The notes: generated by a model from the sequence alone, not told the origin. 64,000 nucleotides of DNA from Gemmatimonadetes bacterium T265 (GCA_019973575.1 BPUI01000002.1:1333888-1397887); one strand, 5' to 3'; positions 33,338 to 41,601 are shown, numbered from the stretch's first letter. A program made the numbers and translations.

Positions 33338-33871
33338 ATGGCGAATCCGTTGCTCGTCTCCGAGGACGTCGCGGCCGAGGCGTTCGTCCGCGGCTTCCGG
33401 CTGCTCGACCCCGTCCGCGAGGCGACGAACCACAACGACGGGCGCGTGATCCTCGCGATCCAGCGCATCGACGGCACGACCACCGGCGCCGCGTACTGCG
33501 ACTCGAGCGTGAACTACGTCGGCGTCGGGATGTTCGGCCGCGACTGGCCGATGCCGCTCACGGCCAGCTGCACGGTCTCGTACCTCTTCGCGAAGAAGCG
33601 GGGCTGGCTCGTGACGACCCCGAAGCGCGGCGACGTCTTCTTCCGGATGACGGGGCCGGACGAGGCCCACCACACGGGCGGCGTCCTCGACACGCCCGAC
33701 GACGATCCCTCCATTCCGGCGGGGTACGTGCGGGTCGACAGCGGCAACAGCGGCCCGGCCACCGACCAGGGATTCCACGTGGAGCTCATGCCCGTCGAGG
33801 GCCACACGTTCGCGCGTTGGACCCGCGGGCTGCGGCTCGCGGCCGCGCCGTCCGCGCCGTCCGCCGCCTAA
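33338..33871 (+). CDS. Putative endolysin, CHAP/NlpC-like cysteine peptidase
   Basis: A 177-residue protein starting two bases after the holin-like stop. AAYCDSSVNYVGVGMFG supplies a candidate nucleophilic Cys in a helix-start context, PKRGDVFFRMTGPDEAHHTGGVLD supplies the His, and the intervening TASCTVSYLFAKKRGW fits CHAP-fold lysins in which the motif is followed by G-D-V/I-x-F and H-x-G-x-V. It would cut peptidoglycan at the end of infection. No signal peptide is seen, consistent with holin-dependent release. Confidence 0.7.
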   Translation: MANPLLVSEDVAAEAFVRGFRLLDPVREATNHNDGRVILAIQRIDGTTTGAAYCDSSVNYVGVGMFGRDWPMPLTASCTVSYLFAKKRGWLVTTPKRGDVFFRMTGPDEAHHTGGVLDTPDDDPSIPAGYVRVDSGNSGPATDQGFHVELMPVEGHTFARWTRGLRLAAAPSAPSAA

Positions 33872-33907
33872 CGTTCCGCCGCCGCCCCACCCGACCGGAC
33901 CCCGCGC

Positions 33908-36900
33908 ATGGCTACGACCGACGACACGACGACCGCCGCCCGCGTCTCCTACCAGCTCGCGTGGCAGCCCACGCCCGGGGCGGACGGCTACCGCGTGCGC
34001 TGCGCGGCGGTGCCGGCCGGCGCCCCCGCGACCGCGCAGACCGTCGCGCAGGACGTCACCGGGACGACGGCGGCGCTCCTGCTCGACGCGCCGGGCGCGG
34101 GCGGCGCACTCGCGCTCACGTTCAGCGTCCAGGCCGAGCGCGGCGGGCAGCTCTGGGGGCAGGCCGCGGTGCGCGCGCGCACGCTCCGGGGCGTGGCGGG
34201 CGGCACGCCGGGCCCCGCGCCCGACCCGCAGCCCGCACCCCCGCCCGCACCCCCGCCCGCGCCCCCGCCCGCGCCCCCGCCGGCCGCGGTGGCCGCGATC
34301 ACGCTCGACCCCCCGAGCTACGGCCTCACGGTCGGCGACACCGTCCCCGCGCCGGTCCCGACGGCGCGCGACGCGCAGGGCCACCCGGTCGCGGGCGTCA
34401 CGATCACACTCGTGAGCGGCAACCCGGCGGTCGCGGACCTCACGGGCCCGAGCGGCGCCGAGCTCGCGGCCCTCGCCGTCGGCCAGGCGGTCCTCACCGC
34501 GCGCTACCACCCGGCGAGCGGGGCGGACGTCGTCGCGACCGCGCAGGTCGGCGTGGCTGCGGTCGCCGTCCCCGTCGCGCCGGGCGCGAACCTCCAGGCG
34601 CTCACGGACGCGCACCCCGCGGGGACGATGTTCGCGCTCGCGGCGGGCACGTACGTCGGGCAGAGCGTAGTGCCGAAGGCGGGGAACACGTACCGCGCGG
34701 CGGCCGGCGCGGCGGTCGTGCTCGATGGTGCGGCGCTCCCCGCCGGCAGCTTCGCCTTCGGGATCGGCGACCAGAACGCGGTGGCGGGCAAGGTCTACCC
34801 GGCCAACGTGACCGTCGATGGGCTCCGCCTCACGAACTACGCGGCGGGCCCGGCGAACGTGGACGTCTTCGGGGCCGTGAACGCCGGCACCAACCAGTTC
34901 GGGCCGAACGCGAGTGGCGCCAACTGGATCGTGCGGAACTGCGAGATCGACCACTGCGGCGGGTCGGGCGTCCGCGTCGGCAACGGCACCCAGGTGCTCG
35001 GGTGCAACATCCACGACATCGGCGGCTGCGGCGTCAACGGCTGCGGCGACAACGTCGTCATCGACGCCGCGACGCGCATCAGCCGCATCAACGCGGCGTT
35101 GGCCTACGACCCGACCAACGGGGCCGGCGGCGTGAAGCTGACGAACTCGGCCAACGCGCAGATCGCCTGCACCGTGCAGGACGGCGTGCGCGGCGTGGGC
35201 ATTTGGGGCGACATCAACTGTGAGAACTGGGTGATCGACGGCGCGACGGTGCTCGACACCGACTACGCCGGCGTGATGTACGAGATCTCCGACACGATCG
35301 TGGTGCGGCGCTGCACGATCCGCCGCTGCGGCTGGGGCGACCCGCGGGGCTGGGCGTGGGGCGCGGGCATCCTGTTCAGCAACGCGTCGAACTGCGAGGA
35401 GCACGACAACGTGGTCGACGACTGCCCGCACGGCGTCGTCGGCGTGCTGATCGACCGCCGTACCGACCCCGCCGGCACCCACGGCGCGCACGACCTCCGA
35501 AACCTCTACAGCCACGACTCGGCCATCACTTGCAACCGGCCGGTCGGCGACTACGCGGTGAACGGGCTGCAGGTCGCCGCCGGCATCGTGCAGGGCTACG
35601 CGCCGTACGTCACGGCCGGGCTGTGGTCGTCGAATGCGCAGAACATCCGGTTTACCGGCCACACGTACACGCTCCCCGCCGCGGGCAGCACGCGGTTCGC
35701 GTGGAACGACCAGAGCCTCACGTTCGGGGAGTGGCAGGCGTTCGGCTTCGACACGGCGAGCGCGGTGACCGCGCTCGCGGCCCCGAGCCGGACGGCGCCC
35801 GGCGTCTCGCGCGGCGCGACGCTCACGATCATGGACCCCGCGACCTTCGGGCCGGCCACGAACCTCGTGCCGGGCTCCACGGTCGCCGTGAGCTACGCCC
35901 TGCCCTACGAGGCGGGTGCGATCCCGGACGACGCCGCGCTCGCCAGCGTGCGCGTCGCGGTGCGCGGCGTCGAGGTGCCCGCGTACGTCGGGCGCGTCGC
36001 GGGCAACCGGAAGGACGCCTCGGCGCGCTCCCTGCTCTTCCAGTTCGACGCGACGGTCGACGGCGCCGGGTCGCCGACCATTCCCCTCACGATCACGCAC
36101 GGCGCCCCGGGCACGCGCGCGCTGGCCGACCTCGCGAAGCGCGCGACGAGCGAGAAGAGCCCGACGATCCTGACGTGGACCGACCCGCAGACCGCCATCG
36201 ACGCGCGGCCGTGGGGCGACTGGGCGGTGCGGAACCCGGCCACGACGCCGGCGCGGAATCAGACCGTGACCGACCTCGACGCGACGTGGGCCCGGTGGCG
36301 CGACGCGGACTGGGCGGCGCACGGCGACTGGTCGTCGACCGCCTCGACCAACTTCAACGGCGGCCGCCAGCAGGTCACCGTCGTGTACGAGTTTGCCTAC
36401 GGGATGATGGTCGAGGCGCTGCGGCGGAGCGACGCGACGCACCTGTACCGCGCCGCGTGCATCCTGAGTACGCACGTCAAGGGCTACCTCGTCGGGCAGG
36501 CCGAGTACACCGCGATCGAGTGGACCCCGCAGGCGCGCGGGATGGCGATGTTGTACCTCCTCACGGGCGACGAGGACTGGCGCGGGATCTACCGGGCCTG
36601 CGCGACGTGCGCGGCGAAGGGCGTCTACTGGCCGTTCAACACGAAGGAGTACGGGCGCATTCGCGCCGACAGCTTCAACTGGATCCACGGCGCCTGGCAG
36701 ATCGACGCCTTCAACGGCGACCCCACGCGCATCGCCGCCCTCTCGCAGGCGAAGTACGGCATCGCCGACCCGACGAGCCCGTACGGCTACGGCCAGTTCG
36801 TCCCGCGCTACCAGAACGCCGAGGCGGCGATCCTGGCCTGGATTCAGTCGCAGGAGGCCGCGGGGACCGCGATGGCGGGCGCGTTCGTCGACGCCGAGTA

Positions 36901-37420
36901 CCAGCCGACCGTCGCGCGCGGTCCCGGGAACACGAACCTCCCGAACACCAAGCCCTACCAGGAAGGGATGATGGTGGCGGCAGTGTCGCTGATCCTCAAG
37001 GACCTGCCGATCAGCGCCGGCACGGCCGCGGCCGCGTACGCCGCGATCGACGCCTACATCGACTGGGCCGAGGCGAACGAGTGGATCGGCGCGACGAACG
37101 CGAAGGGCGGGGCCGGCGGCGGCTACAAGTACGTGCTCCACAACCACCTGGAGCCGAACAACAACGAATCCGGCGACAGCAGCCCGACGCCTTCGCTGAA
37201 CATGTTCCAGATGCTCGGCTACGCGGACCGCGCGATCCGCCGGCAGGAGCCCGCGATGCTCGCGAAGTGCGACGTCATCCTCGCGGGGCTGATCTACGAG
37301 GCGGCGGGCGGCGCCGCCCCGTACCAGCAGGCCGCGCCGTTCCTGCCGAAGATGTGCGAAGAGTCGTTCTACCACTGGCCGGCCGTCGACGCGGCGCTGA
37401 TCGCGGCGCACGGGGGATAG
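33908..37420 (+). CDS. Large modular tailspike: beta-helix plus alpha/alpha-barrel-like domain
   Basis: A 1170-residue protein. Residues 10-98 resemble a fibronectin III domain (VSYQLAWQPTPGADGYRVRCAAVPAG), residues 99-125 are a Pro/Ala linker, and 126-215 look like a bacterial Ig-like domain (ITLDPPSYGLTVGDTVPAPV). Residues 220-560 form a right-handed beta-helix (NWIVRNCEIDHCGGSGVRVG, TQVLGCNIHDIGGCGVNG, TIVVRRCTIRRCGWGD). Residues 780-1170 are helical with paired aromatic motifs (AIEWTPQARGMAMLYLLTGDEDWRG), suggesting an alpha/alpha barrel, the fold of many polysaccharide lyases or hydrolases. It is probably a capsule or LPS depolymerase; catalytic residues are not assigned. Confidence 0.7.
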   Translation: MATTDDTTTAARVSYQLAWQPTPGADGYRVRCAAVPAGAPATAQTVAQDVTGTTAALLLDAPGAGGALALTFSVQAERGGQLWGQAAVRARTLRGVAGGTPGPAPDPQPAPPPAPPPAPPPAPPPAAVAAITLDPPSYGLTVGDTVPAPVPTARDAQGHPVAGVTITLVSGNPAVADLTGPSGAELAALAVGQAVLTARYHPASGADVVATAQVGVAAVAVPVAPGANLQALTDAHPAGTMFALAAGTYVGQSVVPKAGNTYRAAAGAAVVLDGAALPAGSFAFGIGDQNAVAGKVYPANVTVDGLRLTNYAAGPANVDVFGAVNAGTNQFGPNASGANWIVRNCEIDHCGGSGVRVGNGTQVLGCNIHDIGGCGVNGCGDNVVIDAATRISRINAALAYDPTNGAGGVKLTNSANAQIACTVQDGVRGVGIWGDINCENWVIDGATVLDTDYAGVMYEISDTIVVRRCTIRRCGWGDPRGWAWGAGILFSNASNCEEHDNVVDDCPHGVVGVLIDRRTDPAGTHGAHDLRNLYSHDSAITCNRPVGDYAVNGLQVAAGIVQGYAPYVTAGLWSSNAQNIRFTGHTYTLPAAGSTRFAWNDQSLTFGEWQAFGFDTASAVTALAAPSRTAPGVSRGATLTIMDPATFGPATNLVPGSTVAVSYALPYEAGAIPDDAALASVRVAVRGVEVPAYVGRVAGNRKDASARSLLFQFDATVDGAGSPTIPLTITHGAPGTRALADLAKRATSEKSPTILTWTDPQTAIDARPWGDWAVRNPATTPARNQTVTDLDATWARWRDADWAAHGDWSSTASTNFNGGRQQVTVVYEFAYGMMVEALRRSDATHLYRAACILSTHVKGYLVGQAEYTAIEWTPQARGMAMLYLLTGDEDWRGIYRACATCAAKGVYWPFNTKEYGRIRADSFNWIHGAWQIDAFNGDPTRIAALSQAKYGIADPTSPYGYGQFVPRYQNAEAAILAWIQSQEAAGTAMAGAFVDAEYQPTVARGPGNTNLPNTKPYQEGMMVAAVSLILKDLPISAGTAAAAYAAIDAYIDWAEANEWIGATNAKGGAGGGYKYVLHNHLEPNNNESGDSSPTPSLNMFQMLGYADRAIRRQEPAMLAKCDVILAGLIYEAAGGAAPYQQAAPFLPKMCEESFYHWPAVDAALIAAHGG

Positions 37421-37430
37421 CGGGACGGCG

Positions 37431-37790
37431 TTAGGCGTCGCCCCCGCGCGCCTCAGCCGCGCGCGCCTTGGCCGTGCGGGCGTACCGCGGGCTCCACGGT
37501 TCGACCGTCAGCCCCGGCGTCGCGGGGCACCACGCCAGCCGGATCCACTCGGCGAGCGTGGCCGCGTCCGGCGTCCAGTCGTCGCCGCGCTCGAAACGGC
37601 GGAGCTTCGTGAACCCGTCCGCCCGCACGAAGTAGAGGTAGTTCGCGCGGCGGTCCCCAACGCGGAGCGCCCGCTTCCTGCCCGGCTTCGCGAGGGGCGG
37701 CCCGTAGCACACCCACCAGACGCGCCAGCGCACGCCCGCGACGTCATCGAGGTAGAGCGCGTCGCCGTCGCGGACGAGGGCGGGTTTCAT
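37431..37790 (-). CDS. Hypothetical cargo protein (119 aa)
   Basis: A minus-strand gene directly after the rightward late operon. The product is beta-rich and aromatic (DALYLDDVAGVRWRVWWVCYGPPLAKPG, RRANYLYFVRADGFTKLRRFERGDDWTPDAATLAEWIRLAWCP). No membrane segment or known motif is seen. The TAA stop lies within a CGTTAGGC octamer (37429-37436), 11 bp from the tailspike stop. Opposite orientation beyond the late genes is typical of lysogeny-expressed cargo. Confidence 0.6.
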   Translation of the reverse strand: MKPALVRDGDALYLDDVAGVRWRVWWVCYGPPLAKPGRKRALRVGDRRANYLYFVRADGFTKLRRFERGDDWTPDAATLAEWIRLAWCPATPGLTVEPWSPRYARTAKARAAEARGGDA

Positions 37791-37892
37791 CGTACGCCCG
37801 CGTCGTCGGTCAGGTAGAAGGCGGTGCTGGGCACGGGGCTCGAGGAGATCGAGACGGCGCTACCTTCCCGAATGTATCCCGAACCCCGTCGC

Positions 37893-38078
37893 ATGTCACA
37901 CCCTTCCCGCCCGTCCTTCGTCGACCTCCTCGCGTGGCGCGCGCGCTACGCCGCGGGCGAGTCGCTCGCCGAGATCGCGGCCGCGGACCGTGTCAGCCCG
38001 GCCGTGGTCGCGTGGGCGTGTCTCGGGACGGACACCCCGTCACGCCGTGCCGGTACTTGGTCGGTAGGAAACCGGTAG
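37893..38078 (+). CDS. Small helix-turn-helix-like protein (61 aa)
   Basis: The ATG at 37893 is favoured over 37824 because it begins the conserved-looking part: PSFVDLLAWRARYAAGESLAEIAAADRVSPAVVAWACLG, whose two helices around a turn resemble a short HTH. It is short and basic at the end. It reads toward the three-Cys gene and could regulate the repeats and inverted repeat between them. Function is inferred from the helix pattern only. Confidence 0.45.
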   Translation: MSHPSRPSFVDLLAWRARYAAGESLAEIAAADRVSPAVVAWACLGTDTPSRRAGTWSVGNR

Positions 38079-38158
38079 TAAACTGGCACTGTAGCGTTGC
38101 GGAACACGGCAACGCATTATACGCGCACGCTTCGGGAAGTATTCGGGAACCGTTCGGG
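38063..38158 (+). promoter_or_regulatory. Repeat-rich promoter region of the three-Cys-motif gene
   Basis: The region contains direct repeats GGTAGGAAAC/GGTAGTAAAC (38063 and 38074, 11 bp apart), an inverted repeat GCGTTGC-8-GCAACGC (38094-38115) abutting an ATTATA-like -10 (38116-38121), and three TTCGGG units starting at 38131, 38142 and 38153, again 11 bp apart. Helically phased repeats around a promoter suggest cooperative protein binding. Confidence 0.5.
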
Positions 38159-38180
38159 CGACGGCAACGGGAGGGCGCGT

Positions 38181-38936
38181 ATGGGCACGAAGACCGGCAT
38201 CGAGTGGACGGACGCGACGTGGAATCCCATGACAGGGTGCACGAAGCTCAGTGCGGGCTGCGACCACTGTTACGCGTACACGCTCGCGCAGACGAAGACC
38301 CGCGACGTCTACCTTCGGCAGCTGCCGGTGAAGGACACAGCGGAGAACCGGGCCGACCCGTTCGCGCCACGGTTCTGGGAGGATCGACTCGACCAACCCC
38401 GCCGGTGGCGCGAACCGCGGCGGGTGTTCGTCAACTCGATGAGCGACGTCTTCCATGCCCACTTCTCGCGCGCCCAGATCGAGCGCGTCTTCCTCGCGAT
38501 GATCGCCGCGCCGCAGCACCAGTTCCAAGTGCTGACGAAGCGGCCGGAGCGCCTGGCGCGTCTCGCCCCAGACCTTCCGTGGGCCGAGAACATCTGGGTC
38601 GGCACGTCGGTCGAGGACATGCGGGTTGCGCGCCGGGTCGACGCGCTCCGAGAAATCACCCAGGCGAGCGTGCGGTTCCTGTCGGCCGAGCCGTTGCTCG
38701 GTCCGCTCGATGCGCTCGATCTAGGCGGGATCGCCTGGGTGATCGCCGGCGGCGAGAGCGGGATCGGCGCCCGGCCGTGTGCGCCGGACTGGGTGCGCGG
38801 GTTACGTGACCTCTGTCAGCGCCGGGGCGTCGCGTTCTTCTTCAAGCAGTGGGGCGGTCGCACTCCCAAGGCGAAGGGGCGCGACTTGGACGGCGCACAG
38901 TGGAGCGCGTACCCCGTGCCCCTCGTCGGCGCCTAG
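38181..38936 (+). CDS. Phage Gp37/Gp68-family three-Cys-motif protein (DUF5131)
   Basis: A 251-residue protein beginning MGTKTGIEWTDATWNPMTGCTKLSAGCDHCYAY, the family signature with C-x5-C-x2-C at about residues 19-28, thought to hold an iron-sulfur cluster. Later blocks (VFVNSMSDVFH, FQVLTKRPERL, IWVGTSVEDM, FLSAEPLLGPL, WVIAGGESGIGARP, FFFKQWGG) are all characteristic. The family has distant similarity to radical SAM proteins and is paired with TcmP, which is encoded convergently here and overlaps its stop by four bases. The reaction is unknown. Confidence 0.92.
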   Translation: MGTKTGIEWTDATWNPMTGCTKLSAGCDHCYAYTLAQTKTRDVYLRQLPVKDTAENRADPFAPRFWEDRLDQPRRWREPRRVFVNSMSDVFHAHFSRAQIERVFLAMIAAPQHQFQVLTKRPERLARLAPDLPWAENIWVGTSVEDMRVARRVDALREITQASVRFLSAEPLLGPLDALDLGGIAWVIAGGESGIGARPCAPDWVRGLRDLCQRRGVAFFFKQWGGRTPKAKGRDLDGAQWSAYPVPLVGA

Positions 38937-39832
38937 AAGAGGCGCAACTGGTCGCCGCGCTCCTGACGGCGGGCCCAATCGGCGATCCGCTCGCCGGCCT
39001 CGTGGTCCGACGCGAAGAGCATGCGGTAGAGGGACTGACCACCACGGCGCACGTCTTTCACCGATCGGGCATAGCGCCAGTGCCGTCGAAGCTGCGTGAG
39101 GTAGAGGTCTTCGAGGCCGCGGCGTAGCTCGGGCGACTGCGCGTCGGTGTGGCGCCGCTCAGCTAACGTGCGCCACGCGTCCGTGCCGAAAAACCGGGTC
39201 AGCGAGTGTGCACACTTTTCCGTGTGCTCCGGGTTGTGGACCGCGATCAGCCGCTGGATCGCCATGCCGAGCGGAAACAGCATGTAGAGCTCGAGGCTCT
39301 CGTGCTTGAGCGCCCGGATGCGCTCGATCGTACGCCACGGCCAGTGGTTCGGCTTCGTGATGTCGGCGAACACGAGCACGTACGCTTTGACGTGGACGTC
39401 GCGCAGAATGTCGACCGCAACCCGGTTCGCGTCGCCGCGTCGGACATCGACCGCGCCGCGCGGCACCACGGCGTTTCCCGAGGCGTAGAGCCGGTCAACG
39501 CGCGTCGCAAGCGCGTCGTGGTCCTCGGGATCGAGGTTCACGAAATGCGCCCCGGTGAACCGGACCTGAGACTGAACGCGCCCGGCCATCCGGAGCACGC
39601 GGATCGGGGACCCTTCGAACTCATCGGGCGAACCCGTCGGACTCACGCTCGCGACGTTCCGCCCTGGTCCAGCGAACAAATCAATGTAGACACGCTGGTG
39701 CTTCAGGTACGTCGCGTCGAGTGCCGTTGGTCCGTAGTCGTCTAGGAAAGCGAGCTTATCCCGCCCCCAAGTCCCGTTCTCCCGCGCACGGAGACCGTCG
39801 CTCGCGACCGTCCATCCGTCGCCAGTCGCCAT
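38933..39832 (-). CDS. tcmP: Three-Cys-motif partner protein TcmP
   Basis: A 299-residue protein. WGRDKLAFLDDYGPTALD, YLKHQRVYIDLFAGPGRN and EGSPIRVL near the N-terminus are the TcmP hallmark, and the YIDLFAGPG block resembles motif I of methyltransferase-fold enzymes. The C-terminal half has IERIRALKHESLELYMLFPLGMA and RFFGTDAWRTL helices. TcmP is known from its co-occurrence with the three-Cys-motif family; the joint function is not established. It ends in the same CTAG as the partner gene, from the opposite strand. Its ATG overlaps the stop of the small upstream gene (TAATG). Confidence 0.9.
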   Translation of the reverse strand: MATGDGWTVASDGLRARENGTWGRDKLAFLDDYGPTALDATYLKHQRVYIDLFAGPGRNVASVSPTGSPDEFEGSPIRVLRMAGRVQSQVRFTGAHFVNLDPEDHDALATRVDRLYASGNAVVPRGAVDVRRGDANRVAVDILRDVHVKAYVLVFADITKPNHWPWRTIERIRALKHESLELYMLFPLGMAIQRLIAVHNPEHTEKCAHSLTRFFGTDAWRTLAERRHTDAQSPELRRGLEDLYLTQLRRHWRYARSVKDVRRGGQSLYRMLFASDHEAGERIADWARRQERGDQLRLF

Positions 39833-40017
39833 TAGATGTGCTCGGCTTCGTCGTCGCGTACGGCCACAGTGTCGCCGGCGTCGAGTCGAACGATGCTCGC
39901 ATACGCGTTCAGCCTACGTTCAACGACTCCGGTCTGCCCCGTTGTGGCGAGCAAGCGTGCGCCCCCGCGAACCGGGGTAGCGATACGCACCCGGTCACCT
40001 GCCTCGAACTTCATCAT
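39832..40017 (-). CDS. Small KOW/SH3-like protein coupled to TcmP (61 aa)
   Basis: The ATG at 40017 has GGAG eight bases upstream; a second ATG follows immediately. The product (KFEAGDRVRIATPVRGGARLLATTGQTGVVERRL...IVRLDAGDTVAVRDDEAEHI) has the beta-barrel spacing of KOW or SH3-like modules. Its TAA overlaps the tcmP ATG, so the two are translationally coupled. It may be a third component of the three-Cys/TcmP system. In front of it a 29-codon frame at about 40082 and the 51-codon gene at 40084-40239 may be part of the same leftward operon. Confidence 0.6.
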   Translation of the reverse strand: MMKFEAGDRVRIATPVRGGARLLATTGQTGVVERRLNAYASIVRLDAGDTVAVRDDEAEHI

Positions 40018-40083
40018 GCGGTGTTCTCCATGTCGCAACGTGAGGATAGGAGCGGGGCAGCTGTCGCATCGCGTCGTCGTCCA

Positions 40084-40239
40084 TTACCACGCCGTGAGAG
40101 TGCGCACCGCGCCCGCCGGCCCCTCGAGCTGCGCCGCGCAGTGGTCGCACGTCGCGTCGTCGAGGGCGGCGCTGAGGATCGCGCGGTCGTCCCGGTGCCC
40201 GACGACCTCGGTCCGTTCGTCGTCCCCGGGGGGATTCAC
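40084..40239 (-). CDS. Possible small zinc-binding protein (51 aa)
   Basis: From GTG 40239 to TAA at 40084 the frame encodes DDERTEVVGHRDDRAILSAALDDATCDHC and an Ala/Gly-rich end; C-x2-C is the only recognisable feature. Its stop overlaps an ATG in the next frame (TAATG), matching the coupling style of the downstream genes. The lack of a clear ribosome-binding site and the small size make it uncertain. Confidence 0.35.
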   Translation of the reverse strand: MNPPGDDERTEVVGHRDDRAILSAALDDATCDHCAAQLEGPAGAVRTLTAW

Positions 40240-40333
40240 CGTGCCATGGAGTCGAGGGGTGCGTTAGGCAAGAGTGCTCGCGTCAGGGCGACTCGTATCG
40301 TCCGTGCGTCCCCGGGGGGAACCGCTCGCGACG

Positions 40334-40591
40334 CTAGCGCCGCGGGCGGACACCGGCGGCGAAGAGCACGGCGCCCGCGACGGTCAGCGCCTGGCCGACC
40401 GCGAGGCGCTGCGCGTCGGCCACTTCCACGCGTGCGAGGGCGGCGGGGAGCGGCACGCCGAGCGCCGCCGCCGCCGGCCCGATGGGTACGCCCGCGGTCG
40501 CGAGATACCAGAGGCCGAGCGCGAACACGACCGCGCCGATGCAGCCGAGGAGCGCGGCCGCGTCGAGGACGAACAGGGGAGGCTGGGCCAT
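40334..40591 (-). CDS. Small multi-span membrane protein (85 aa)
   Basis: Three hydrophobic segments (FVLDAAALLGCIGAVVFALGLWYLA, IGPAAAALGVPLPAALA, VGQALTVAGAVLFAAGV) are separated by short loops and the C-terminus is basic (RPRR). Such small membrane proteins in prophage cargo regions often mediate superinfection exclusion, but no specific family is seen here. About 140 bp upstream of its start an inverted repeat CGTGA/TCACG with an A-rich loop lies at 40674-40691 and may act as a terminator. The gap 40592-40817 shows no other gene. Confidence 0.55.
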   Translation of the reverse strand: MAQPPLFVLDAAALLGCIGAVVFALGLWYLATAGVPIGPAAAALGVPLPAALARVEVADAQRLAVGQALTVAGAVLFAAGVRPRR

Positions 40592-40817
40592 CGGGCCGAG
40601 GTAGCGAGAGGCAGCAGTGAGGCCGAACCGGGACGCCTACAGTGGCACGGGGGCGCCCCATCCGCCAGAGGGGCGTGACGGAAAAATCACGCGACGGCTC
40701 GCCCGCGTTAGGCAATAACTGCCGCGGTGGACAGGACGCAGCGCTTTCGTTTCTTTACGGTCGCGCCCCGTCCCGAAGAGGGACCGAAAGCACCCCGAAC
40801 CCCGCCGCCCCACTCCG

Positions 40818-41057
40818 ATGCCGCGCCCGAAGGCCCAGGACTCAACCGCGGCACGCACTGGCGTGCGCGGGGTGTATCGGCAGCGGGGGGTGGGGGGCGC
40901 GGTGACTATTTGTTGCGTGGACGGCCGCGGCGAGTTGATCGCGGAACTGCGCTTCGCGCCACGGCACTGCGATGCGGATATCGAGGCGAGCGCATGGGCG
41001 TGGCTCGACCGGCACGACCCCCCCGACGCCCAGCCGGGGCTGCGGCTGCTCTCGTAG
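40818..41057 (+). CDS. Hypothetical protein next to the repressor (79 aa)
   Basis: The ATG at 40818 opens a frame whose product (TGVRGVYRQRGVGGAVTICCVDGRGELIAELRFAPRHCDADIEASAWAWLDRHDPP) looks like a compact alpha/beta protein. It converges on the repressor gene, whose stop lies in the adjacent CGTTAGGC octamer (41060-41067). A T-rich stretch at 40742-40760 may provide its promoter. No family is recognised. Confidence 0.5.
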   Translation: MPRPKAQDSTAARTGVRGVYRQRGVGGAVTICCVDGRGELIAELRFAPRHCDADIEASAWAWLDRHDPPDAQPGLRLLS

Positions 41058-41061
41058 CGCG

Positions 41062-41601
41062 TTAGGCCGACTGCTCGCCCGTCCCGTCCGACTCCTCGGG
41101 GCGGGGGACGGGCGTCGTGCTGGGCAGCGTTAGCGGGTGGCCGGCACGAGGCGGCGCGAGCCACGCGCCGCGCTGGCCAATCATCTGGGCGAGTCGCGCG
41201 TTGGCCTTCCCGATTGCCGCGTTCGCCTGCTTGATCGTTGCGGTCGCGTGCTCCTGCGTGGTAGCCGCGCTCTCCTGCACGCGCACGGCGTCCGCGATCC
41301 GCTCGTGGGCGTCGTAAAGCACGCCGAACCAGAAACCTGGTAGCTCGTCCGCACCAGCCGGGATGACGGGCAGGCGTGAGGTGATCGGCGTATCGTCGCG
41401 TCTAGACGTATGCGCCCCCTTCGCCGGCCACGCTTCCGCCTGAACGAACGCGGCGGCCGGGATCGGGTGGCGGCCCCGTTCCCATCGGCTAATGGTGTTG
41501 ACGTCAGTGTGTAGGTCCGCCGCTGCCGCCGCCTGCGAGAACCCCGCCCGGAGCCGCGCGGCCTTGAAGCGAGCCGCGACGTGTGGATCAGCCTTCGACA
41601 T
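41062..41601 (-). CDS. CI-like lysogeny repressor (XRE helix-turn-helix)
   Basis: A 179-residue protein. Residues 8-50 (VAARFKAARLRAGFSQAAAAADLHTDVNTISRWERGRHPIPAAAFV) are a clear XRE-type helix-turn-helix. The C-terminal part is helical (ADAVRVQESAATTQEHATATIKQANAAIGKANARLAQMI), a likely oligomerisation coiled coil. No S24 peptidase motif is visible, so induction by RecA-stimulated self-cleavage is not supported. It is divergent from the Cro/Xis-like gene, and the CTAG palindromes in between are its probable operators. A third site lies inside its own gene. Confidence 0.85.
   Translation of the reverse strand: MSKADPHVAARFKAARLRAGFSQAAAAADLHTDVNTISRWERGRHPIPAAAFVQAEAWPAKGAHTSRRDDTPITSRLPVIPAGADELPGFWFGVLYDAHERIADAVRVQESAATTQEHATATIKQANAAIGKANARLAQMIGQRGAWLAPPRAGHPLTLPSTTPVPRPEESDGTGEQSA
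41399..41408. promoter_or_regulatory. Candidate distal repressor operator inside the repressor gene
   Basis: CGTCTAGACG is a perfect 10-bp palindrome with the same TCTAGA centre as the intergenic operator at 41639-41650. It lies about 230 bp away within the repressor coding sequence, so DNA looping or autoregulation is possible. Confidence 0.45.

Noticed and set aside
32933..37411. Minus-strand open frame of almost 1500 codons opposite the lysis and tailspike genes
   Set aside because: Arg/Asp/Val/His-rich sequence is typical of antisense of high-GC genes; the plus-strand genes have recognisable domains.
39836..40267. Plus-strand 143-aa Ser/Arg-rich frame over 39.8-40.3 kb
   Set aside because: Composition is that of a shadow; the minus strand carries better-supported coupled genes in this interval.
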